NCBI GenBank assembly: GCA_030340625.1
Contig: JAOPHQ010003130.1
Location: forward strand, 124,001-188,000
Direction of reading: 5' to 3'
DNA length: 64,000 nt
From: Merluccius polli
Taxonomy: Eukaryota > Chordata > Actinopteri > Gadiformes > Merlucciidae
Shown: positions 56,688-64,000 of the stretch, piece by piece
How positions within the stretch are numbered: the first letter of the stretch is position 1
Layout: each line of letters starts with the position of its first letter
Notes under the pieces: model-generated
Told to the model about the DNA's origin: nothing
The model's database searches: none
The model's input: only the letters and a program-made list of their open reading frames with translations
Translations under genes and position numbers: made by a program

Positions 56688-59075
56688 CTCAGGGGAAGAA
56701 TCAAGGTCTCCAAACACTTCTTCAAAGTCAGTTGGATTTTTTCTCAGGGTCTGGTCTGCAGGCAGTGTGTTGTCATTGTAAGACGTGACAAATTTAAAGT
56801 CACTTGTTCTAGATCCAGTGGTTAAATACGCATCATAATTATATGTGCTGCGTAAAGTTCCAGTGCCGTCCACATCTGCGTAGTTTGGAGGGAGGTAAGA
56901 GCTGGGAATGGCAACCGCTCCATCAAATAACAGTCTGGGCTTTCTCCTCCGACAAAACCTCAATCCCATAATGATAATAATGAAAGTCAAGAAAAAGGTG
57001 GAGACGGATACCAGCGCAATGATCAGATAGGATGTTAATTTAGAACTGCTATCTTCGTAAGCCATGTCCTTAAGCTCTGGTACTTCAGCCAAGTTATCAG
57101 AAATAAGTAAAAACATGGAACATGTAGCAGAGAGGGAGGGCTGTCCGTTATCCTTTACAGCTACTATAATGTTCTGTTTCATGTTGTCAGAATCAGAAAT
57201 GTCTCGCTGGGTCCTGATCTCCCCACTGTGCAGATCGATTTTGAAAAGTCCCGGATCAGTGGATTTAATGATATGATAGGACAGCCATGCGTTCTGTCCA
57301 GAGTCCTTATCAACTGCTATCACCTTGGAGACCAGAGACCCTCCTTGTGCAGCTTTGGGTACCAGTTCAGTCATGAAGGAGTTTCCCTCTGGGGCGGGGT
57401 AAAGTATCTGAGGAGTGTTGTCATTTACATCCGTTATGAAGACACTCAGAGTCACGTTGCTGCTGAGCGGAGGAGAACCGTTGTCTCGTGCCATTACATA
57501 GACTTTAAAGCTCTTGAACTGTTCATAATCAAACGACCTGACACTTTGGATCACTCCGGTGTCTCCATTAACAGATAGATAAGAGGAAACTGGAGCACCG
57601 TTGACATCACCAGGTAACAGAGAATAGATCACTGTACCGTTTTGTCTCCAGTCTGGGTCATGGGCCTTAACAGAACACAGGCTGTGGCCAGGTTTGTTGT
57701 TTTCAGTGACATAGCTGCTATACGACTGTTCCTCAAACTCAGGTGGGTTGTCATTGACGTCAGCTATTGAGATGTGAACAACTTTCACTGATGACAGAGG
57801 AGGAGAGCCCTCATCGGTGGCTGATATTGTGATGTTGTATTCAGACACTAGTTCCCTGTCTAGTTTCTCTGTTGTTACCAAAGAATAGTAATTTTCGATA
57901 GAAGTAATAAGTCTAAAAGGAACATGTTGCTGAATAGTACAGCGAACATTTTGATTTTTTCCAGAATCTCTGTCCTGCACGTTAATAAGACCCACCTCTG
58001 TACCAGGTGACACGTTTTCAGGTACAGGATTGGTCAACGATATTAACGATATCATTGGTGAGTTGTCATTCACATCAGTTATACTTATAATTACTTTCGT
58101 ATCTGAAGAGAGACCATAATTATCTTTTGCCTGCACAAACATTTCATATTTTGATCCCTCCTCGGAGTCTACGTCACCTGCAACAAATATCTCTCCCGTT
58201 TGACGATCAAGTGAAAACAATTTTCGTGATTTCTCAGATATCCGACTAAATCCATATGTTACTTCACCATTAACACCCTCGTCCGTGTCCGTAGCGCTAA
58301 CGGTAATCACATGGGTTTTCAATTGAGCGTTTTCAGGCAGACTGGCTTCATACACGGCCTGACTAAACACTGGGGCGTTATCATTAGCGTCCAACACGAT
58401 GACGTGTATGACTACTGTGCCTGATCTCTGAGGAGAGCCACCATCCAGGGCTGTGAGCAATAATTTCATTTCATGCTGCTCCTCTCTGTCTAAGTCCTTA
58501 TCGAGAATCAATTCTCCATATTTATTCCCAGCACTTGTCGTTTGAATATTTAGAAGAAAGTGGTCATTCCTTTGAAGAATGTAACTCTGAACACCGTTTT
58601 GGCCTATATCTTCATCATGAGCCGCATCAACGCGATACCGAGCTCCTTTGTAAGCAGATTCACTAATTTCCAGCTTGATCATATCCGTCGGGAACCTCGG
58701 TGCATTATCGTTTATGTCTTGTATATGTAGTGACACACGGTGTAATTCTAAGGGAGACTCCATAAGCAGCTCGAATTTAAGAACACATGAAGGTTTTTCT
58801 CCGCATTGTTCCTCTCTGTCGATTCTCTCTGAAACAATGAGCTCTCCGCTACGAAGACTGACATCACAATACTGCCGTTGGTTTCCAACAGTTTTAATCC
58901 GAGCCTTACGAGTAGATAATATTCCGACTTCAAATCCCAGGTCCTTGGCGATATTTCCAATAACAGATCCGCGCTTCATCTCTTCTTGAATTGAATAGCT
59001 CAGTTCGCCATGAACGTAATGCAGTCCAGATATAAAAAATAAATACACACAAAGACCCAACCGACTGTGTTCCAT
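56688..59075 (-). CDS. Protocadherin gamma-type variable exon 13
   Basis: ATG at 59075 (MEHSRLGLCVYLFFISGLHY), 796 codons, donor CCTGAG|GTAGGC. EC1 and EC3-EC4 are of the exon 9 class. EC2 is its own (SAYKGARYRVDA, LQRNDHFLLNIQTTSAGNKY, ILDKDLDREEQHEMKLLLTA), and EC3 has NAQLKTHVITVSATDTDEG and GDVDSEEGSKYEMFVQA, with S where the others have F. The mature start reads GELSYSIQEEM where the sisters have GDLSYS, and the helix ends IIIIMGLRFC (others IIIILGLRFC). EC5 to tail is nearly identical to the group. Intact and probably functional. Confidence 0.96.
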
Positions 59076-59275
59076 TGTAAAAACAGAGTCATATACAATA
59101 GAAACGACAGGTTAGAGATTGCCAACGACGCTCTAAAAATGGATTTGATGGAAGCAACGGAAAGATCAACGACCTTTAAAACCGCTTTTACACGATTTCC
59201 CAGCTTCGGACTGCTCGCCTTAGGAGGTGGTGGGTGGAAAGGTTGACGATTGTATTCTGTTGAACTCAATTGCAG

Positions 59276-59295
59276 GTGCATAGCGACGCCACGAG
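59276..59295 (-). promoter_or_regulatory. CSE promoter element of exon 13
   Basis: gtgcatagcgacgccacgag on the plus strand, 201 bp upstream of the ATG; one change (cgcc for cacc) outside the CGCT core. Confidence 0.83.
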
Positions 59296-59563
59296 TCAGT
59301 AGGAAGTATCACACATTCAGAGTGGACGTAAAACATGTAACACTAAATAGGCGAGGCATACTATTTAATTGGGGTTTCCTTTCCCCATCGTTGTTTAAGT
59401 TGTTGGTACTGCAAAAAAACTGTAGGCTACACCAACTAGACTATGATCAATAATTAAGTGATTCAATGCTTACTAATAAAACAATGGCGAAATAAAATAA
59501 ATTGAATGGTATGTAGGCCTATTCATGAAGGCATTACAATGGGAGACAGCACTGCAATTGCAT

Positions 59564-59584
59564 TCAAGCACCACAGACAGCGAC
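59564..59584 (+). promoter_or_regulatory. RE1/NRSE-like site downstream of exon 14
   Basis: TCAAGCACCACAGACAGCGA: right half with one change (AGACAG), left half with one extra A (ttcaagcacc). Confidence 0.5.
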
Positions 59585-59593
59585 ATAACAGTG

Positions 59594-59712
59594 TAGCAGT
59601 AACATAGTGGTGGGAGCAACAAACAAATAGTGTAGTAGTAGCAAATTGGTTGGAGCAACAAACACACAGTGTAGCAGTAACATAGTGGTTGGAGCAACAA
59701 TCACATAGTGGC
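59594..59712. repeat. Minisatellite of about 40 bp, three copies
   Basis: Imperfect copies of gtgtagcagtaacatagtgg followed by a ggagcaacaa-containing half, matching the array at 43815-43966. Confidence 0.85.
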
Positions 59713-60382
59713 ACAATAAAGTCATCAGATTACAAAAAAAAACTATGCAGAATAGATGCTGAAACCTCCGAATACTCAACAATAATGCGGGACGAGTGGT
59801 GAGGGACTGGGTTCAGAGAAAAACAAACAATACCAGATAGCAACTAGAAAGGACATTTGATGTCACAGAAAAGGTGTTTTCTGGGATATCTTGAACATTC
59901 ATAACTCTACCACCCAAGATCAGCTTGTGAATTCCACAAAGTCCAGTGAAAGCTATGTGTTCCCAACAGTGTAGTCAGAGAAAAAACTTCTATTTCCAAT
60001 GTAAAATCACCACCTTTTGAACAGAAGTTAAGGTACACATCGTATAGCACAATGAAGAGTCTTGTATATCCTAAACTGCTTCTTCATCAACAAACTACTT
60101 TGATTCATACCACAATTGAATAGATACAAATGCCATAATGTAGGCCTATTAATAGAAAAGCAAAATACATATAACCTCAACTTTGCACTCAATTAAATAA
60201 TTCAAATATTTCATGAAGACATATCCCAATGTTGGCCTGCAAAGACCACATTGTTTAAAAACATAAATGTGTGAATGCATTAGATATGACTGTGACAAAT
60301 GGATGACACAAACTAAATGACGTTCAATGCATGAGGTGCATTGGTAAGACGCTGAAATACTATATTATTATGTTATGTTTAC

Positions 60383-62770
60383 CTCAGGGGAAGAATCAAG
60401 GTCTCCAAACACTTCTTCAAAGTCAGTTGGATTTTTTCTCAGGGTCTGGTCTGCAGGCAGTGTGTTGTCATTGTAAGATGTGACAAATTTAAAGTCACTT
60501 GTTCTAGATCCAGTGGTTAAATACGCATCATAATTATATGTGCTGCGTAAAGTCCCAGTGCCGTCCACATCTGCGTAGTTTGGAGGGAGATAAGAGCTGG
60601 GAATAGCAACCGCTCCATCAAATAACAGTCTGGGCTTTCTCCTCCGACAAAACCTCAATCCCAGAATGATAATAATGAAAGTTAGGAAAAAGGTGGAGAC
60701 AGATACCAGCGCGATGATCAGATAGGATGTTAATTTAGAACTGCTATCTTCATAAGCCATGTCCTTAAGCTCTGGTACTTCAGCCAAGTTATCAGAAATA
60801 AGTAAAAACATGGAACATGTAGCAGAGAGGGAGGGCTGTCCGTTATCCTTTACAGCTACTATAATGTTCTGTTTCATGTTGTCAGAATCAGAAATGTCTC
60901 GCTGGGTCCTGATCTCCCCACTGTGCAGATCGATTTTGAAAAGTCCCGGATCAGTGGATTTAATGATATGATAGGACAGCCATGCGTTCTGTCCAGAGTC
61001 CCCATCAACTGCTATCACCTTGGAGACCAGAGACCCTCCTTGTGCAGCTTTGGGTACCAGTTCAGTCATGAAGGAGTTTCCCTCTGGGGTGGGGTAAAGT
61101 ATCTGAGGACTGTTGTCATTTACATCCGTTATGAAAACACTCACAGTCACGTTGCTGCTAAGCGGAGGAGAACCGTTGTCTCGTGCCATTACATAGACTT
61201 TAAAGCTCTTAAACTGTTCATAATCAAACAACCTGACACTTTGGATCACTCCGGTGTCTCCATGAACAGATAGATAAGAGGAAACTGGAGCACCGTTGAC
61301 TTCACCAGGTAACAGAGAATAGATCACTGTACCGTTTTGTCTCCAGTCTGGGTCATGGGCCTTAACAGAACACAGGCTGTGGCCAGGTTTGTTGTTTTCA
61401 GTGACATAGCTGCTATATGACTGTTCCTCAAACACAGGTGGGTTGTCGTTGACGTCAGCTATTGAGATGTGAACAACTTTCACTGTTGACAGAGGAGGAG
61501 AGCCCTCATCGGTGGCTGATATTGTGATGTTGTATTCAGACACTAGTTCCCTGTCTAGTTTCTCTGTTGTTACCAAAGAATAATAGTTTTTAATTGAAGG
61601 AATAAGTTTAAAAGGAACATGCTGCTGAAGAGAACATCTCACTTTGCGGTTTTTATCTGAATCTCTATCCTGCACGTTAATAAGGCCCACCTCTGTACCA
61701 GGTGATGCGCTTTCTGGTACGGGATTGGTTACTGATTTCAAGGCAATCACAGGGGCGTTGTCATTAACATCGCTAATACTTATAATTACTTTTGCGTCTG
61801 AAGAAATACCAAATCCATCTTTTGCCTGTACAATAATCTCATATTTCGATCCTTCCTCAAAGTCTATGTCACCTTCAACAAATATGTCTCCTGTCTGTCG
61901 ATCAAGTGAAAACAGTTTTCGTGACTTATCAGATATCCGGCCTAGTTCAAATGTAACTTCACCATTAACACCCTCGTCTGCGTCCGCAGCGCTAACAGTG
62001 ACCACACGGGTCTTAAGCGGAGCGTTTTCAGGCAGACTGGCTTCATACACGGCCTGACTAAACACTGGGGCGTTATCATTAGCGTCCAACACAGTGACGT
62101 GTATCGCTACTGTGCCTGATCTCTGAGGAGAGCCACCATCCAGGGCCGAAAGAGACAATTTAATTGCCTTCTGCTCCTCTCTGTCTAACTCCTTTTCTAA
62201 AACCAATTCGCCATATTTGGTTCCAGCACTTGTAGTTTGCATATTGAAAACAAAGTGTTCATTCCGTTGAAGAGTGTAACTCTGAACACCGTTTTGGCCT
62301 ATATCTTCATCATGAGCCGCATTTACGCGATACCGAGCTCCTTTGTACGCAGATTCTCTTATTTCCAGCTTGATCATATCCGTCGGGAACCTCGGTGCAT
62401 TATCGTTTATGTCTTGTATCTGTAGTGATACACGGTGTAATTCTAAGGGAGACTCCATAAGCAGCTCGAATTTAAGAACACATGAAGGTTTTTCTCCGCA
62501 TTGTTCCTCTCTGTCGATTATCTCTGAAACAATGAGCTCTCCGCTACGAACACTGACATCACAAAACCTCCGTTGGTTTTCTTCCGTTTCAATGCGAGCC
62601 TTCCTAGCAGATAATATGTCCAATGTAAGTCCCAAGTCCTTGGCGATATTCCCAATAACAGATCCGACCTTCATCTCCTCTTGAATAGTATAGCTCAGGT
62701 CGCCATGAACGTAATGCAGCGCAGGTAATAAAAATAAAAACACGCGAAGACCCAACCCGTTATATTCCAT
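60383..62770 (-). CDS. Protocadherin gamma-type variable exon 14
   Basis: ATG at 62770 (MEYNGLGLRVFLFLLPALHY), 796 codons, donor CCTGAG|GTAAAC (no G at +5, as in exon 10). The 20-codon upstream extension of exons 8 and 10-12 is absent because the upstream sequence differs. EC2-EC3 are of the exon 8 and 12 class. Changes of its own: EEMKVGSVIGN at the EC1 start (others EEMKLGS), SVRSGELIVSEIIDREEQ in EC1 (others SLRSGEL...SERIDREEQ), VPESASPGTEV in EC4 and PPLSTVKVVHI (others PPLSSVKVVHI). First exon of the window in the direction of transcription; further exons probably lie beyond 64000. Intact and probably functional. Confidence 0.96.
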
Positions 62771-62988
62771 CCTTGTAGAAATAGAGTAGGCCTACTAAAC
62801 GATAGAAATAATAGATTCGGGATTTCTAACAACGTCGGCCTACTAAAGAAATATATTTTATCTCAGAACGGAAAGACCGTCCGTCGGCCTTCAGTGTCGC
62901 TCATCGACGAATCCAGCTTAGTACAGCTCGCTTCAATAGGTGGTGGGTGGAAAGGCTGACGATTGTATTCTGTTGTAGTCTATTGCAG

Positions 62989-63008
62989 GTGTATAGCGAC
63001 ACCTTGAG
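62989..63008 (-). promoter_or_regulatory. CSE promoter element of exon 14
   Basis: gtgtatagcgacaccttgag on the plus strand, 219 bp upstream of the ATG, with ggtggtgggtggaaaggctg from 62940. Confidence 0.85.
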
Positions 63009-63274
63009 TCATCAGTAAGTATAACACAATGAGAGTGGCTACAACTCATGTAACAGCTAATGCTATTCAATTCACTCGTGCTTTTTTCTTCTTTTTTTAA
63101 AAATATATTGGGACTTAGTGGGTAATATAATAAAGTATGCCACATGTGCACCATATGAAAATAATAGTTGACAAATTCTACCTAAAGAAACATTTTTTAT
63201 ATCATATCAATTGAATTGGTGGCCAATATCGTATTCATGACAGCGTTGAAATTGGATACAGGACTCAAAGCCAT

Positions 63275-63295
63275 TCCAGCACCATGGACAGTGGC
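63275..63295 (+). promoter_or_regulatory. RE1/NRSE-like site upstream of exon 14
   Basis: TCCAGCACCATGGACAGTGG, one change from the core; it would be the downstream site of the next exon beyond 64000. Confidence 0.7.
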
Positions 63296-64000
63296 ATAGC
63301 ATGCAGTTGGTCAGTAGAAGCAGGGACCATAGCATTAGACAGAGCATTGCAGACCGTACAACACCTTTAAGTCATTCCTCCACACAGTGTAGCAGTAACA
63401 TTGGTTGCAGAAACAATAGTAGCACAATACATTTCTTGCATTACACAGAAAACTATAGGCGGAAGAAAACCACAAACGATACCTCATAGCAACTCGACAG
63501 GATGTTTTATGTAAAAGTTAGTTATGATTGTGAAATCCACAAAGTCCAGTGAAAGATGTCAGTCCCAAACATTGCGTAGTCAGAAAAGACACTTCTTATG
63601 CCAAAACAGCATTTCTTCAACAGAAGTTCAGGTGCTATATAGCACAAGTACGAAAAGGCTTGCACATCCTAAATTGCTTCTTCATCAACAAACTACTTTG
63701 TTTCATACCATAATGAAATAGATAAAAGTGTCATAAGGAACACAACATAAAAATAACCTCAACCTTATACTCAATTCAGTAATCTAAATATGAAATATAC
63801 ACACAAAAAACATCACGTGTGGGCCTGTAAAGACAATATTGTTTAAAAAAAGAATTGCGTTCATGAGTGTCTTCAAACCAACAGTTAATGATGGAAGCTA
63901 AATTATGTAAAATAGATGAGCTGCATTGCTGAGGAACTGAAAGATTATGTTTCTTTGTCAAAAGATATGACGTATTAAAAACAAAAAGATATAGGCCTAT

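Larger units (their letters stand above)
59076..60382. other. Type A spacer between exons 13 and 14
   Basis: Promoter of exon 13, RE1-like site at 59564 and a minisatellite at 59594-59712. Related to 43208-44558. No gene seen. Confidence 0.85.
62771..64000. other. Spacer upstream of exon 14
   Basis: Promoter of exon 14 and an RE1-like site at 63275. Related to the 3' parts of the other spacers (the ttcttcatcaacaaactact stretch recurs at 36475, 60077 and 63678). The RE1 implies another variable exon beyond the window. No gene seen. Confidence 0.8.

Overview
The window is vertebrate, almost certainly teleost, genomic DNA from a clustered protocadherin locus. All genes lie on the minus strand. 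There are 14 large, intronless variable exons, each about 2.4 kb, in a head-to-tail array. Each intact exon encodes a signal peptide, six cadherin repeats (DxNDNxP calcium-linker motifs), one membrane segment and a short cytoplasmic tail. Each ends at a phase-0 GAG|GT splice donor instead of a stop codon. The tail and the donor fit the gamma-type fish family, in which every variable exon is spliced to shared constant exons. Those constant exons are not in the window and should lie beyond position 1. Two short protocadherin relics are also present.

Layout, in direction of transcription (high to low coordinates). Exons 14 to 8 (62770 to 36772) are seven intact, very similar exons with three spacer types (A, B, C). 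Next comes a relic unit (35262-35775) whose promoter is fused to EC6. Exon 7 (32623-29914) is a pseudogene split by a 348-bp solo-LTR-like element. Exon 6 (28493-26103) has a divergent EC1-EC4 and a 3' part shared with the next group. Exons 5 to 2 (24280 to 9254) form a second tandem group with a 4.2-kb period; exon 4 is disrupted by about ten 1-bp indels. A repeat-rich 4-kb gap follows, then a decayed EC6-TM relic (5345-4733), satellites, and finally exon 1 (1560 to beyond position 1), the most divergent copy, cut by the window edge.

Regulatory architecture. About 200 bp upstream of nearly every start codon sits the protocadherin conserved sequence element with the CGCT core (a known CTCF-linked promoter element). 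In spacer after spacer there is also a sequence matching the RE1/NRSE site of the silencer REST (core TTCAGCACCATGGACAG); I count 16 sites, one for nearly every unit. The genes would act together as a stochastic cell-identity code: one promoter is chosen, its exon is spliced to the common tail, and the EC1-EC4 surface gives homophilic recognition.

The array shows strong concerted evolution. EC5 to the cytoplasmic tail is nearly identical within each group, conversion boundaries are sharp, and EC2-EC3 'specificity cassettes' appear uncoupled from their flanking promoter and 3' types. No RNA genes, CRISPR arrays or bacterial features were seen.
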